A stretch of 64,000 bases of DNA, from positions 434,001 to 498,000 of the forward strand of contig JADKHE010000013.1 of assembly GCA_016721925.1 (NCBI GenBank), in the 5' to 3' direction. Positions 1 through 10,063 of the stretch are shown one piece after another. The translations under genes were made by a program, and so were the position numbers. The notes beneath the pieces were generated by a model, which saw only the letters and a list, made by a program, of their open reading frames with translations, searched no databases and was not told where the DNA came from. How positions within the stretch are numbered: position 1 is the first letter of the stretch; every line of letters starts with the position of its first letter. Source of the DNA: Candidatus Skiveiella danica. Lineage in GTDB: Bacteria; Pseudomonadota; Gammaproteobacteria; Burkholderiales; Burkholderiaceae_C.

Positions 1-771
1 ATCGAGGCCGGCGCGCGCGCCGGGCTGGTGGCCGTGGACGAAAAGACCATCGACTACGTCAAAGGCCGCCTGCTGGCCCCAGGCACCGACCCCGCCACCG
101 GCAAATTCGTGGGTGGCCCGGAGTGGGATCACGCCGTGGCCTACTGGAAGACGTTGCACTCGGACGCTGGCGCCCACTTCGACACCGTGGTGGAGCTCGA
201 CGCCGCCCAGATCGTGCCGCAGGTCACCTGGGGCACCTCGCCGGAAATGGTGCTGGGCATCGATGCCCGCGTGCCGGATCCGGACCGGGAGAAGGACCCG
301 AACAAGCGCGGCGCCATCGAGCGCGCACTGACCTACATGGGGCTCGCCCCCGGCAAGCCGCTGAACGACATCACGGTCGACAAGGTGTTCATCGGCTCCT
401 GCACCAACAGCCGCATCGAAGACATGCGCGAAGCCGCCGCCATCGTGAAGAAGCTCGGCCGCAAGGTGGCACGCAACGTCAAGCTGGCCATGGTGGTGCC
501 GGGTTCCGGGCTGGTGAAGGAGCAGGCCGAGCGCGAGGGTCTGCACGACATCTTCACCGCGGCCGGCTTCGAATGGCGGGAGCCCGGGTGCTCGATGTGC
601 CTAGCCATGAACGCCGACCGGCTGGAGCCGGGCGAACGCTGCGCCTCCACCAGCAACCGCAATTTCGAAGGCCGCCAGGGTGCCGGCGGTCGCACGCACC
701 TCGTCAGCCCGGCCATGGCCGCCGCCGCCGCCGTGCACGGCCACTTTGTCGACATCCGCCCCTTCGTCTGA
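1..771 (+). CDS. leuC: 3-isopropylmalate dehydratase large subunit, 3' part
   Basis: The large subunit of isopropylmalate isomerase interconverts 2- and 3-isopropylmalate through a [4Fe-4S] cluster in leucine synthesis. The reading frame is open from base 1, so the gene starts upstream of the window and only the C-terminal 256 residues are seen. The cluster-binding cysteines are visible in [14 protein letters not shown] and in the pair of [11 protein letters not shown], both characteristic of the aconitase family, and the C-terminal [21 protein letters not shown] block is also typical in character. The small subunit leuD follows after one small lipoprotein gene. The identification is secure; only the start is missing. 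Confidence 0.97.
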   Translation: MEAGARAGLVAVDEKTIDYVKGRLLAPGTDPATGKFVGGPEWDHAVAYWKTLHSDAGAHFDTVVELDAAQIVPQVTWGTSPEMVLGIDARVPDPDREKDPNKRGAIERALTYMGLAPGKPLNDITVDKVFIGSCTNSRIEDMREAAAIVKKLGRKVARNVKLAMVVPGSGLVKEQAEREGLHDIFTAAGFEWREPGCSMCLAMNADRLEPGERCASTSNRNFEGRQGAGGRTHLVSPAMAAAAAVHGHFVDIRPFV

Positions 772-782
772 AAGGATTTTCC

Positions 783-911
783 ATGAAACGATTTGCCACC
801 CTGTTCGCCGTGGTCGGCCTGTTTGCACTCACAGGCTGCAACACCGTCAAGGGCGTCGGCCAGGACGTGCAGAAAGCCGGATCCGCCATCGAAAACGCCG
901 CCAAGAAGTAA
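783..911 (+). CDS. entericidin-like small lipoprotein
   Basis: This 42-residue protein begins MKRFATLFAVVGLFALTGCN, a short signal peptide ending in a lipobox (LTGC) whose cysteine would be lipidated. The mature part, NTVKGVGQDVQKAGSAIENA followed by AKK, is the amphipathic segment typical of the entericidin A/B family. Entericidins are small membrane lipoproteins linked to stress and lysis in enteric bacteria; the role here is unknown. The gene sits 11 bases after the leuC stop and ends 3 bases before leuD, so it is almost certainly translated from the leu operon mRNA. The size is too small for many gene finders. Confidence 0.85.
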   Translation: MKRFATLFAVVGLFALTGCNTVKGVGQDVQKAGSAIENAAKK

Positions 912-914
912 ACC

Positions 915-1565
915 ATGCAGAAATTCAACATACACAAAGGCCTCGCGGCCCCGATGGATCGTGAGAACGTCGACACCGATGCGATCATCCCCAAGCAGTT
1001 CCTGAAGTCGATCCGCAAGACCGGCTTCGGCCCCAACCTGTTCGACGAGTGGCGCTACCTGGATGCCGGCTTCCCCGGCCAGGACCCCGCCACCCGCAAG
1101 CCCAACCCGGATTTCGTGCTGAACCAGCCGCGTTATGCCGGCGCGTCGATCCTGCTGGCGCGCAAGAACTTCGGCTGCGGCTCGTCTCGCGAGCACGCGC
1201 CCTGGGCGATCGACCAATACGGCTTTCGCGCCATCATCGCGCCCAGTTACGCCGACATCTTCTTCAACAACTGCTTCAAGAACGGCCTGCTGCCCATCGT
1301 GCTGCCCGAATCCGTCGTGGCCCAGCTGTTCGACGAGGTCTATGCCTTTCCCGGCTACGAACTGACGATCGATCTGGAGCGGCAGGTGATCGTCCGTCCG
1401 CAGGGCGCCGAAATCCCGTTCGAGGTGCAGCCGTTCCGCAAGTACTGCCTGCAGGGCGGGCTGGACGACATCGGCCTGACGCTGCGCCAGGCCGACCGCA
1501 TCCGCTCGTTTGAAGCCAATCGGCTGGCCACCAAGCCCTGGCTGGCCCATACGGCAACCCTCTGA
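915..1565 (+). CDS. leuD: 3-isopropylmalate dehydratase small subunit
   Basis: LeuD is the swivelling small subunit that pairs with LeuC to form isopropylmalate isomerase in leucine synthesis. The 216-residue length is usual for bacterial LeuD. It starts [20 protein letters not shown], with the conserved [12 protein letters not shown] segment next, and the substrate-loop signature [14 protein letters not shown] near residues 87-100. It follows the entericidin-like gene by 3 bases and leuB comes 71 bases later, so leuC-leuD-leuB read as one operon. One copy of the dispersed repeat lies in the gap before leuB. Confidence 0.97.
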   Translation: MQKFNIHKGLAAPMDRENVDTDAIIPKQFLKSIRKTGFGPNLFDEWRYLDAGFPGQDPATRKPNPDFVLNQPRYAGASILLARKNFGCGSSREHAPWAIDQYGFRAIIAPSYADIFFNNCFKNGLLPIVLPESVVAQLFDEVYAFPGYELTIDLERQVIVRPQGAEIPFEVQPFRKYCLQGGLDDIGLTLRQADRIRSFEANRLATKPWLAHTATL

Positions 1566-1591
1566 GCACTTTTCTTGCCATTCAGGCCACT

Positions 1592-1621
1592 TCCCAGCGT
1601 GGAATGGTCATCCATTGCTAT
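1592..1621 (-). repeat. dispersed 30-base element, copy 1 (leuD-leuB gap)
   Basis: Read on the minus strand this gives ATAGC, 7 bases, GACC, 6 bases, CGCTGGGA with all fixed positions matching. It is intergenic between leuD and leuB and ends 15 bases before the leuB start codon, so it lies within the probable ribosome-binding region of leuB. Confidence 0.75.
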
Positions 1622-1636
1622 TAATTCCATATCAAC

Positions 1637-2707
1637 ATGAAAATCGCAGTTCTCCCCGGTGACGGGATCGGCGCCGAAATCGTGGCGGAAGCCGTCAAAG
1701 TCCTGAAGGTGCTCGGCCTTCCTTTCGAGATGGAGACCGCCCTGGTCGGCGGCGCGGCCTTCGAGGCCCACGGCCACCCGCTGCCGGAGTCCACGCTGAA
1801 CCTGGCCAAGGCGGCCGACGCCGTGCTGTTCGGTGCCGTGGGCGACTGGAAATACGACAAGCTCGATCGGCCACTGCGCCCGGAGCAGGCCATCCTGGGT
1901 CTGCGCAAGAACCTGGGCCTGTTCGCCAACTTCCGCCCGGCCATCTGCTACGAGCAACTGGTCAGTGCCTCCAGCCTCAAGCCCGAACTGATTGCCGGCC
2001 TGGACATCCTGATCATCCGCGAACTGACCGGCGACATCTACTTCGGCCAGCCCCGCGGGCGCCGCACGGCCGTGGACGGCCACTTCCCCGGCGCCGAGGA
2101 AGCCTTCGACACCATGCGCTACAGCAAGCCCGAGATCGAGCGCATCGCCCACGTCGCGTTCCAGGCCGCGCGCAAGCGCAACAAAAAAGTCACCAGCGTG
2201 GACAAGGCCAACGTGCTGGAAACCTTCCAGTTCTGGAAGGATGTGGTCACCGAAGTCCATGCCCAGTACCCGGACGTCGAGCTGGAACATATGTATGTCG
2301 ACAACGCTGCCATGCAGCTGGTGAAGAAGCCCAAGGCCTTCGACGTGGTGGTCACCGGCAACATGTTCGGCGACATCCTGTCGGACGAAGCCTCCATGCT
2401 CACCGGCTCCATCGGCATGTTGCCCTCGGCCAGTCTGAACAGTCGCAACCAGGGCCTGTACGAACCCAGCCACGGCAGCGCGCCGGATATCGCCGGCAAG
2501 GGCATCGCCAACCCGCTGGCTACCATCCTGTCCGCCGCCATGATGCTGCGTTTCAGCCTGAACCAGGAGGAAGCCGCCCAGCGCATCGAAGCGGCCGTTC
2601 AAAAGGTTCTGGCGCTGGGTTTGCGCACACCCGACATCTGGAGCGAAGGAACAACCCAGGTCGGCACAGCCCAAATGGGCGACGCGGTGGTGAAGGCTCT
2701 GGGCTGA
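1637..2707 (+). CDS. leuB: 3-isopropylmalate dehydrogenase
   Basis: LeuB oxidises and decarboxylates 3-isopropylmalate with NAD+ to 2-oxoisocaproate, the third step specific to leucine. The 356-residue protein begins [20 protein letters not shown], the family N-terminus. It carries the substrate-binding arginines around [13 protein letters not shown] and the metal/NAD motif [20 protein letters not shown] followed by [20 protein letters not shown]. Length and motifs are complete. It closes the leu operon. The next gene, asd, is 320 bases away. Confidence 0.97.
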   Translation: MKIAVLPGDGIGAEIVAEAVKVLKVLGLPFEMETALVGGAAFEAHGHPLPESTLNLAKAADAVLFGAVGDWKYDKLDRPLRPEQAILGLRKNLGLFANFRPAICYEQLVSASSLKPELIAGLDILIIRELTGDIYFGQPRGRRTAVDGHFPGAEEAFDTMRYSKPEIERIAHVAFQAARKRNKKVTSVDKANVLETFQFWKDVVTEVHAQYPDVELEHMYVDNAAMQLVKKPKAFDVVVTGNMFGDILSDEASMLTGSIGMLPSASLNSRNQGLYEPSHGSAPDIAGKGIANPLATILSAAMMLRFSLNQEEAAQRIEAAVQKVLALGLRTPDIWSEGTTQVGTAQMGDAVVKALG

Positions 2708-3027
2708 CCAGACGCAGGCACAGGGAGAAACGGCTGCGCCGATAGGGTTGTTGCGCGCGGCTCACAGGCGCAACACCGTGGCTTCGTTGTTGTAAGGCTT
2801 GCCAAAGGCTACATGCGCTAAAATCCAGCCTATGTTTGCCGCCCGCCTGTTCCCCCTGAACCCAGCACCCGCCGCCACGGCCGGTGTGGCTGCGCGCGCA
2901 ATCTCCACCAAAACCACGACCATTAAGGGCTGATCCGGCCTGGTTCGTCGTGCGCCCTCCCCGGCCAGACGAGCCGGGCAAACAGTCTGGTCTGGCACTG
3001 TTTTCTTCATTTGAAAGGGCGTTTGAA
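2708..3027 (+). other. leuB-asd intergenic region, possible asd leader
   Basis: I see no convincing gene in this 320-base gap. TAAAAT at 2819-2824 could be a -10 box for asd, but no good -35 sits at the right distance. Near the 3' end, GCCAGA (2964-2969) can pair with TCTGGC (2991-2996), followed by ACTG and a T-rich run before the asd start. This would be a weak terminator or attenuator in an asd leader. It is a hand-drawn fold and remains tentative. Confidence 0.3.
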
Positions 3028-4158
3028 ATGAGCAAGTTGGTAGGTCTGGTCGGCTGGCGCGGCATGGTCGGCTCGGTGTTGATGGATCGCATGGTCGAAG
3101 AAAAGGACTTTGACCTGATCGAGCCGTTGTTCTTCTCCACCTCCAACGCCGGCGGCAAAGCCCCCGCGATGGCCAGGAACGAGACCACGCTGCAGGATGC
3201 GAACAACATCGAAGCACTCCAGCGCTGCGAGATCATCATCACCTGCCAGGGCGGGGACTACACCAACGAGGTCTACCCCAAGCTGCGCGCCGCCGGCTGG
3301 AATGGCCACTGGATCGATGCAGCTTCAGCCCTTCGCATGCACAAGGACGCCGTCATCATCCTGGACCCGGTCAACATGCCGGTCATCAAGAACGCCCTCA
3401 CCAAAGGCGGCAAGGAGTGGATCGGCGGCAACTGCACGGTCTCCTGCATGCTGATGGGCGTGGGCGCGCTGTACAAGGCCGGCCTGGTCGAGTGGATGTC
3501 CACCCAGACCTACCAGGCCGCCTCTGGTGGTGGTGCCCAACACATGCGCGAACTGCTGACCCAGTACGGCACGCTGAACGCAGAGGTCAAGGCCTTGCTG
3601 GACGACCCCAAGAGCGCCATTCTGGAGATCGACCGAAAGGTGATCGCCAAGCAGCGCAGCCTGTCCGGCGCCGAGACAGCCAACTTCGGTGTGCCGCTGG
3701 GCGGTTCGCTGATTCCCTGGATCGACAAGGACCTGGGCAACGGCATGTCCAAAGAAGAGTGGAAGGGCATGGCAGAAACCAACAAGATTCTCGGTCTGGG
3801 CGAGGGCTTCGGCTCGGCGCCGATTCCGGTCGACGGGTTCTGCGTGCGCGTGGGCGCCATGCGCTGCCACAGCCAGGCTCTCACCTTCAAACTGAAGAAG
3901 GACGTACCGGTTGCCGACATTGAAGCCATGATCGCCGCCGACAACCCGTGGGCCAAGGTCGTCCCCAATACCCGCGACGCCACGATTCGTGATCTGACCC
4001 CTGTGGCCGTCACAGGCACGATGACGATTCCGGTGGGACGCATCCGCAAACTGGCGATGGGCCCCGAATACCTCGGTGCCTTCACGATTGGCGACCAACT
4101 CCTGTGGGGCGCCGCCGAGCCTTTGCGCCGGATGTTGCGCGTCCTACTGGACGCCTGA
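3028..4158 (+). CDS. asd: aspartate-semialdehyde dehydrogenase
   Basis: Asd reduces aspartyl phosphate with NADPH to aspartate semialdehyde, the branch point for lysine/diaminopimelate, threonine and methionine. The chosen ATG gives 376 residues beginning [20 protein letters not shown], matching the proteobacterial form; an in-frame extension from 2884 lacks family similarity. The catalytic cysteine is in [20 protein letters not shown] and the following [14 protein letters not shown] matches the family. The gene stands alone between leuB and fimV, a common betaproteobacterial order. Confidence 0.96.
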   Translation: MSKLVGLVGWRGMVGSVLMDRMVEEKDFDLIEPLFFSTSNAGGKAPAMARNETTLQDANNIEALQRCEIIITCQGGDYTNEVYPKLRAAGWNGHWIDAASALRMHKDAVIILDPVNMPVIKNALTKGGKEWIGGNCTVSCMLMGVGALYKAGLVEWMSTQTYQAASGGGAQHMRELLTQYGTLNAEVKALLDDPKSAILEIDRKVIAKQRSLSGAETANFGVPLGGSLIPWIDKDLGNGMSKEEWKGMAETNKILGLGEGFGSAPIPVDGFCVRVGAMRCHSQALTFKLKKDVPVADIEAMIAADNPWAKVVPNTRDATIRDLTPVAVTGTMTIPVGRIRKLAMGPEYLGAFTIGDQLLWGAAEPLRRMLRVLLDA

Positions 4159-4346
4159 TTCTGCGAACGCCCCGTTCGCGCGTGCCGCAACCTCGCGTTA
4201 CAGCACGTTGCGACAAGGCAACATGCAACCGCGGCATAACGCCGGACGATGGAGGGTCACTGAGTTAAACACTGTCTTAGCTTGTCAGCGTAAGGCATTG
4301 CTGTTAATGTCAAAAACCACTATTCAGTGTCGAGACTCTCATTCAC

Positions 4347-7163
4347 ATGATGAACAAATATCTGCTTGACGATCGGTCAGGGACGGCCGGCAAGACGTGG
4401 CGTATGTCACCTCCCTCGCACTTGCGCGCGGCGGCTGTTGCTGTTGCCGTCGTCCTTGGAGCATTCGGCTCCCTCGAAGCGCAGGCGCTGAGTCTGGGCC
4501 GCGTAACGGTCCTGTCTGCGCTCGGCGAGCCATTGCGGGCTGAGATCGAGATTCCACAGATCACCGCAGAAGAAGCGGCCAGTCTGAAGACCGGCATTCC
4601 AAACCCTGCTGCGTTCCGCGCTGCGGGCGTCGAGTACAACCCGGCTCTTGCCGGTGCCGCCATCACGCTGCATCAGCGCCCCGACGGACGCTCGTACCTG
4701 CGCCTGGTAAGCGACAAGACGGTCAGTGAGCCCTTTGTCGACCTGATTCTTGAGGCCCAATGGTCGTCCGGTCGCCTGGTTCGTGACTACACCCTGCTGT
4801 TTGATCCACCGAGCATGCGTTCGCCGGCGCCACTTGCGGCAGGCGCCCCGCAGGTATCGACACCAATGGCGGCCAGTCCGACCCCAGGCCCTCAAACGCC
4901 GCGCGGCACACCCGCGCCTGCAGCCGCCCCGGTCGCATCGCCTGCAAAACCTTCGCGACCGTCGCCTGAGCGAACGGTCGCGGCGGCGCCGGCAAAGGGC
5001 TTGGATGCTGGTGGCAAGACCTTGAAGGTACAGGCTGGCGACACGGCCGGAAGAATTGCCGCCGCCAACAAGCCTACAGAGGTTTCACTGGACCAGATGC
5101 TGGTTGCTTTGCTGCGGACCAACCCCGATGCATTCATCAACGGAAACATCAACCGGATCAAGGCCGGCGCACTGATTGAGATTCCGACTGCGGAACAAGT
5201 CTCCAATGTCCCAGCAGGAGAGGCTCGCCAACTCCTGTCGGTGAAAAGCGCCAATTTCAATGAGTTCCGCCGCCGACTGGCCGACGCGGCGCCCGCGCAG
5301 CAGGTGTCGGCGGCAGACCGCCAGGCCTCGGGCCGTGTTCAGCCCAACATCGAGGAGCGGAAAACGGCGACCGCTTCGCCGGACAAACTGACCCTTTCCA
5401 AAGGATCGGTCAAAGGTGCGGCACCCGAAGCCCAGATTGCCCAGGCGCGCCAAGGCAAGGAAGAGAAGGAACGGGTCGCCGAGTTGTCCAAGAATATCAG
5501 CGAGTTGTCGCGCCTCCAGGACAAGGCAGCAGCCACAGGGGCCGCATCACCCGCCTCGGCTTCCCGTGGCCCGACGGTCGCGGTCGGCAGCGCCGCCAGC
5601 GCACCGAAGGCAGCGGCACCTGCAACCTCAGCAAGTGCAGGAGCGAGCGCTCCCGCCGCGTCGGCGCCCCCTGCCATGGCCGCCTCAGCCATCAGCTCGG
5701 TCAAACCCGGCACGGCCACCGCGCCGCTGGCTGCAGCCAGTACTGCGGCATCCGTCGCTGCTGTGGCGAGCGCCGCCAAGCCGGCCATGCCAGCGCCCGC
5801 CGCCTCGGCACCACCGGCCGCTTCTTCCAACGCGGCCTCCGCCAGCGCCGTCTCGGGCACACCCGCCCAGCCCGCCGCCAGTACAGCGTCTGCCACAGGC
5901 GGCGCACCTGCAGTCGCAACCACTGCTGCACCTGCGAGCGCCCCCGCCTCGGCACCCGCTCCCAAGCCAAAGGTCGCGGCCGTCAAGCCTCCACCACCAG
6001 AGCCATCGCTCCTGGACGACCTGCTGGAGAACCCGGTCGTTCCGGCTGCCGCTGGTGGCTTGCTGGCGTTGCTGGCAGGCCTGGCGTTTTACCGTGCACG
6101 CCAACGCAAGAAATCATCCCAGGTCGACAGTTCGTTCCTCGAAAGCCGCATGCAGCCTGATTCGTTCTTTGGCTCAAGCGGCGGGCAGCGGATCGATACA
6201 GCCGATGAGGCACCCACCGGATCCTCGCTCGCATACTCCCCCAGCCAACTGGATGCCGCAGGTGACGTCGACCCGGTCGCCGAAGCGGATGTGTACCTTG
6301 CCTACGGTCGAGACCTTCAGGCTGAGGAGATCCTCAAGGAGGCATTGCGGATGAATCCGTCACGCATTGCCATCCATGGCAAGCTACTGGAGATCTTTGC
6401 CAAGCGCAGGGACGTGCGCGCATTCGAAGCCCTGGCCGGAGATGCTTTCAAACTCTGCGCCGGTGAAGGTGCCGAATGGGAACGCATCTGCGAATTCGGC
6501 CGTGAACTCGACCAGGACAACCCCCTTTACCAACCCGGTGGACGTCCCAAGAACAAGGCCGGGACGGCCGATGCCAAAGAGCCCGTGGCCCCGTTCTTCG
6601 CATCCAGCACGATCCCAGTGGCACCGCATCCGGACTTCGCCCCCTCATCATCGATGCCGGTTGACCTCGACCTGGGCGACCTCTCGTTCGATAGCCCCAC
6701 CTCGGCTCCCATAATTGCCGCAGCGGCTGCTCAAGCCGATCCGGTGGAGGGTGTCATCTCGGGACCGGTACCGCTCGATGTCGAACTGGGCTGGGACGCA
6801 CTGGCAACACCAACGGCTGAAGTGCCAAGCACACTCCCTGTGACAACGAGTCCGGTCTCGGTGCAACGAGCATCATTGCCGACCGCGCCACAAATCGCAG
6901 CCGAATCCGAGATGATCGAGTTCGACCTGGGCTCCTTGTCGCTGGACCTGGACCGTTCGATGCCTGCGAATGAGATGCCTGCTCCATTGCCGAGTTTGCA
7001 TGGGTCGAATACCGACCCCCTTGAAACGAAAATGGCATTGGCACAGGAATTCCAATCGATCGGCGATTCGGATGGCGCGCGGACCTTGGTCGAAGAAGTG
7101 GTCGCTCATGCCAGTGGTCCGCTCAAGGCCAAGGCTCAGCGCTTCCTCGCCGAGTTGGGCTGA
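4347..7163 (+). CDS. fimV: FimV-family pilus/polar assembly protein
   Basis: FimV is a peptidoglycan-binding inner-membrane protein that in Pseudomonas supports type IV pilus assembly and twitching. This 938-residue protein has an N-terminal signal region and the FimV N-domain (SLGRVTVLSALGEPLRAEIE). A LysM-like segment follows near residues 226-283. A long Ala/Pro/Ser-rich stretch spans about residues 395-555, and a single membrane helix lies near 563-582 (NPVVPAAAGGLLALLAGLAF). The acidic cytoplasmic tail ends in the FimV C-terminal domain (KMALAQEFQSIGDSDGARTL). It sits between asd and truA, the classic position for fimV. The exact start among nearby ATGs (4347, 4350) is uncertain. Confidence 0.92.
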   Translation: MMNKYLLDDRSGTAGKTWRMSPPSHLRAAAVAVAVVLGAFGSLEAQALSLGRVTVLSALGEPLRAEIEIPQITAEEAASLKTGIPNPAAFRAAGVEYNPALAGAAITLHQRPDGRSYLRLVSDKTVSEPFVDLILEAQWSSGRLVRDYTLLFDPPSMRSPAPLAAGAPQVSTPMAASPTPGPQTPRGTPAPAAAPVASPAKPSRPSPERTVAAAPAKGLDAGGKTLKVQAGDTAGRIAAANKPTEVSLDQMLVALLRTNPDAFINGNINRIKAGALIEIPTAEQVSNVPAGEARQLLSVKSANFNEFRRRLADAAPAQQVSAADRQASGRVQPNIEERKTATASPDKLTLSKGSVKGAAPEAQIAQARQGKEEKERVAELSKNISELSRLQDKAAATGAASPASASRGPTVAVGSAASAPKAAAPATSASAGASAPAASAPPAMAASAISSVKPGTATAPLAAASTAASVAAVASAAKPAMPAPAASAPPAASSNAASASAVSGTPAQPAASTASATGGAPAVATTAAPASAPASAPAPKPKVAAVKPPPPEPSLLDDLLENPVVPAAAGGLLALLAGLAFYRARQRKKSSQVDSSFLESRMQPDSFFGSSGGQRIDTADEAPTGSSLAYSPSQLDAAGDVDPVAEADVYLAYGRDLQAEEILKEALRMNPSRIAIHGKLLEIFAKRRDVRAFEALAGDAFKLCAGEGAEWERICEFGRELDQDNPLYQPGGRPKNKAGTADAKEPVAPFFASSTIPVAPHPDFAPSSSMPVDLDLGDLSFDSPTSAPIIAAAAAQADPVEGVISGPVPLDVELGWDALATPTAEVPSTLPVTTSPVSVQRASLPTAPQIAAESEMIEFDLGSLSLDLDRSMPANEMPAPLPSLHGSNTDPLETKMALAQEFQSIGDSDGARTLVEEVVAHASGPLKAKAQRFLAELG

Positions 7164-7199
7164 GGCGGACATGCCGCCACGATCACGCGCCCACCTGCC

Positions 7200-7982
7200 G
7201 TGAGACTGGCTCTGGGCGTCAGCTACCTGGGGGAAAACTACCAAGGCTGGCAAAGTCAACCCTCAGGCCAGACCGTTCAGGACAAGCTGGAGCATGCCTT
7301 GGCCTGTTTTGCCACGCAGCCCGTATCGACGGTGTGCGCCGGGCGAACCGATGCCGGTGTGCACGGGATCATGCAAGTAGTCCACTTCGATACGGAACTG
7401 CAACGCAGCGAGATCTCCTGGGTCCGCGGCACCAACACCTTTCTGCCCACCGATATCGCCGTGCAGTGGGCGCAAGCCATCCCGGATCACTTTCACGCCA
7501 GAGCCAGTGCCGTCGCCCGGCGCTACGTTTATGTGCTTCTGGAGTCGGCCGTCCGACCAGGCATTGAAGCCGGTCGTGCCGGATGGGTCTTTCGTCCGCT
7601 AGACGGTCCTGCCATGCGACAGGCGGTCACCCATCTCCGGGGGGAGCATGATTTTTCCTCCTTTCGGGCTAGTGGCTGCCAGGCGCTGTCGCCAGTCAAG
7701 ACCCTCAGCCGCATCGACATTTCCCGCCGCGGTGCCTACTGGCGTTTTGACTTCGAGGCCAACGCCTTCCTGCACCACATGATCCGCAACATCATGGGTT
7801 GCCTGGTCAGGATTGGGCAAGGCAACCAGCCGGCCGAATGGATGAGGTTCGTACTGGATGCACGCGACCGAGATGCCGCTGCTCCGACCTTCTCGCCCGA
7901 TGGTTTGTATTTCCTGGGCCCGGTCTATGAAACCCATTGGGGACTGCCAGAGCGAACCCCTGCGTATGATTGGCTGCCATGA
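7200..7982 (+). CDS. truA: tRNA pseudouridine(38-40) synthase
   Basis: TruA converts uridines 38-40 of the anticodon arm to pseudouridine. The 260-residue product starts from GTG as MRLALGVSYLGENYQGWQSQ, a standard TruA N-terminus. The catalytic aspartate lies in CAGRTDAGVHGIMQVVHFDT, and FEANAFLHHMIRNIMGCLV near the C-terminus matches the family. The stop overlaps the trpF start in an ATGA, so the two are translationally coupled. FimV, TruA and TrpF adjacency is common in betaproteobacteria. Confidence 0.96.
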   Translation: MRLALGVSYLGENYQGWQSQPSGQTVQDKLEHALACFATQPVSTVCAGRTDAGVHGIMQVVHFDTELQRSEISWVRGTNTFLPTDIAVQWAQAIPDHFHARASAVARRYVYVLLESAVRPGIEAGRAGWVFRPLDGPAMRQAVTHLRGEHDFSSFRASGCQALSPVKTLSRIDISRRGAYWRFDFEANAFLHHMIRNIMGCLVRIGQGNQPAEWMRFVLDARDRDAAAPTFSPDGLYFLGPVYETHWGLPERTPAYDWLP

Positions 7983-8758
7983 CAGCGCATCCCGCTCCTG
8001 ACCCGGTGCCTCGCGCGCAGGCGGGGGCCAGCGCCCCAGTTCCCGTCGGGACTCCTGCACGCTCCCTGTCGACCCGCACCCGCATCAAGATCTGTGGTCT
8101 GACGCGCGAACAGGACGTCGACGCCGCCGTTGACGCCGGTGTCGATGCCATCGGGTTCGTGATGTATGAAAAGAGCCCACGGTACGTCACGCCTCTGCGC
8201 GCAGCCGAACTGGCCCGCCGCCTGCCGCCTTTTGTGACTCCCGTCCTCCTCTTCGTCAATGAAAAAACCGCAAATATCGTAGCAGCCTGCGACCATTTGC
8301 CGCTGGGAATGCTTCAATTTCATGGCGATGAGAACCCTGCGCAATGCGAAGACGCCGGCCGCGCATGCCATCGCCCCTGGTTGCGCGCTGCACGCATTCC
8401 CGTACAGGGATCTTCCGTGTTTGACTTGATAAAATTTGCCACTGATTACTCCCAGGCCAACGCCATCCTGCTCGACGCCCATGTCGATGGATTCGGTGGG
8501 GGCGGAAAAACATTCAATTGGTCACTGCTTCCACCAAGCGTCAACGCTCACCTCGTCTTGAGTGGTGGGCTCACACCTGCAAACGTGACCGAAGGCATTC
8601 TTCAGGTACGGCCACGCGGACTGTCGCTGGCCGTTGATGTGAGCTCCGGCGTCGAAGCCGTTGGCCCGGACGGCAACGTCCTCAAGGGCATCAAAGACCC
8701 GAAAAAGATTGACCAGTTCGTCGCCGCCGTACGCGCGGCTGACCGACAACCTGCCTGA
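7979..8758 (+). CDS. trpF: phosphoribosylanthranilate isomerase
   Basis: TrpF performs the Amadori rearrangement of phosphoribosylanthranilate in tryptophan synthesis. The ATG overlapping the truA stop gives 259 residues. About 32 residues of Ala/Pro-rich leader precede the barrel, which begins TRIKICGLTREQDVDAAVDA and includes the catalytic cysteine in KICGLT. LQFHGDE and the phosphate-binding SGGLTPANV are visible, as is VDVSSGVE near the end. A TTG at 7970 is an alternative start. Residues 101-110 (VAACDHLPLG) coincide with a copy of the dispersed repeat in the same frame used by the other sense copies. The long N-terminal extension is unusual but the enzyme looks intact. Confidence 0.95.
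   Translation: MTAHPAPDPVPRAQAGASAPVPVGTPARSLSTRTRIKICGLTREQDVDAAVDAGVDAIGFVMYEKSPRYVTPLRAAELARRLPPFVTPVLLFVNEKTANIVAACDHLPLGMLQFHGDENPAQCEDAGRACHRPWLRAARIPVQGSSVFDLIKFATDYSQANAILLDAHVDGFGGGGKTFNWSLLPPSVNAHLVLSGGLTPANVTEGILQVRPRGLSLAVDVSSGVEAVGPDGNVLKGIKDPKKIDQFVAAVRAADRQPA
8279..8308 (+). repeat. dispersed 30-base element, copy 2 (inside trpF)
   Basis: GTAGC, 7 bases, GACC, 6 bases, CGCTGGGA fits the element with one change in the first block. It is in the coding sequence of trpF, in the same reading phase as copies in era, rseA and the murJ-like gene. This part of TrpF is moderately conserved, so chance resemblance is not excluded. Confidence 0.5.
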
Positions 8759-8767
8759 AATCACACC

Positions 8768-10063
8768 ATGTACGAGTATCAACAACCCGATCCGACGGGG
8801 CATTTCGGAATTTATGGCGGGAGCTTCGTCAGTGAAACACTGACTCACGCCATCAACGAACTGCGCGAGGCCTACGCAAAGTACCAGCACGACCCCGAGT
8901 TCCTGGCTGAGTTCAACTACGAGCTCGCACATTTCGTCGGCCGCCCCTCCCCCGTCTACCACGCCGCACGCACCAGCCACGAGCAGGGTGGCGCCCAGAT
9001 CTACCTCAAGCGCGAGGACCTTAACCATACCGGCGCGCACAAGATCAACAACACCATCGGCCAGGCCATGCTGGCACGCCGCATGGGCAAGCCCCGCATC
9101 ATCGCGGAGACAGGCGCTGGCCAGCATGGTGTGGCCACGGCCACCATCTGCGCACGTTACGGGCTGGAATGCGTGGTCTACATGGGCGCCGAGGACGTCA
9201 AGCGCCAGAGCCCCAACGTGTACCGCATGAAGCTGCTGGGCGCCACCGTGGTACCAGTTGAATCCGGCAGCAAGACCTTGAAGGATGCGCTGAATGAAGC
9301 CATGCGCGACTGGGTGGCCAATGTGGACAACACGTTCTACATCATCGGCACTGTGGCCGGCCCCCACCCCTATCCCATGATGGTGCGCGACTTCCAGAGC
9401 GTGATTGGACAGGAATGCCTGACCCAGATGCCCGCGATGCTGTTACGCCGGGGTTTGGCCGCGCGCCAACCCGATGCCGTCGTGGCCTGTGTCGGCGGCG
9501 GTAGCAATGCCATGGGGATTTTCTATCCCTACATCAGCCATGAGTCCACACGCCTGATCGGTGTGGAAGCGGCCGGAGAAGGCCTGGACAGCGGCAAGCA
9601 TTCGGCGTCGCTGCAGTTGGGGAGCCCCGGCGTGCTGCACGGCAACCGCACCTACATCCTGCAGGACGACAACGGCCAGATCACCGAGACGCACAGCATC
9701 AGCGCCGGTCTGGACTACCCCGGCGTCGGTCCGGAACACGCATACCTCAAGGACATCGGGCGCGCCGAATACGTCGGCGTCACCGACACCGAAGCGCTGG
9801 AGGCCTTCCATTACCTGTGCCGCACCGAGGGCATCATCCCCGCGCTGGAGTCCAGCCACGCCGTGGCCTACGCCATGAAGCTCGCGAAAACGATGCGCCC
9901 GGACCAGTCCATCCTGGTCAACCTCTCAGGCCGGGGTGACAAAGACATCGGGACTGTGGCCGACCTCAGCGGCGCAGACTTTTTCTGCCGCCCGAGTTGC
10001 CAAGGACAGAGTGTCAAAGGCGGCAAACAGGCGCCAGAACAGATCGTGAAGGTGGTGAAATGA
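8768..10063 (+). CDS. trpB: tryptophan synthase beta chain
   Basis: TrpB condenses indole with serine using pyridoxal phosphate. The 431-residue protein carries the PLP-lysine motif [20 protein letters not shown], followed by the family segments [20 protein letters not shown] and [16 protein letters not shown]. It begins [20 protein letters not shown]. It lies 9 bases after trpF and its stop overlaps the trpA start (ATGA), so trpF-trpB-trpA form one operon. A C-terminal tail after [16 protein letters not shown] is slightly longer than usual. Confidence 0.97.
   Translation: MYEYQQPDPTGHFGIYGGSFVSETLTHAINELREAYAKYQHDPEFLAEFNYELAHFVGRPSPVYHAARTSHEQGGAQIYLKREDLNHTGAHKINNTIGQAMLARRMGKPRIIAETGAGQHGVATATICARYGLECVVYMGAEDVKRQSPNVYRMKLLGATVVPVESGSKTLKDALNEAMRDWVANVDNTFYIIGTVAGPHPYPMMVRDFQSVIGQECLTQMPAMLLRRGLAARQPDAVVACVGGGSNAMGIFYPYISHESTRLIGVEAAGEGLDSGKHSASLQLGSPGVLHGNRTYILQDDNGQITETHSISAGLDYPGVGPEHAYLKDIGRAEYVGVTDTEALEAFHYLCRTEGIIPALESSHAVAYAMKLAKTMRPDQSILVNLSGRGDKDIGTVADLSGADFFCRPSCQGQSVKGGKQAPEQIVKVVK

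Noticed and set aside
333..1550. Long open frame opposite leuC/leuD, and similar long antisense frames elsewhere (for example 14871-16493, 17253-18305, 24123-25313)
   Set aside because: All mirror well-identified genes on the other strand and show no family features.
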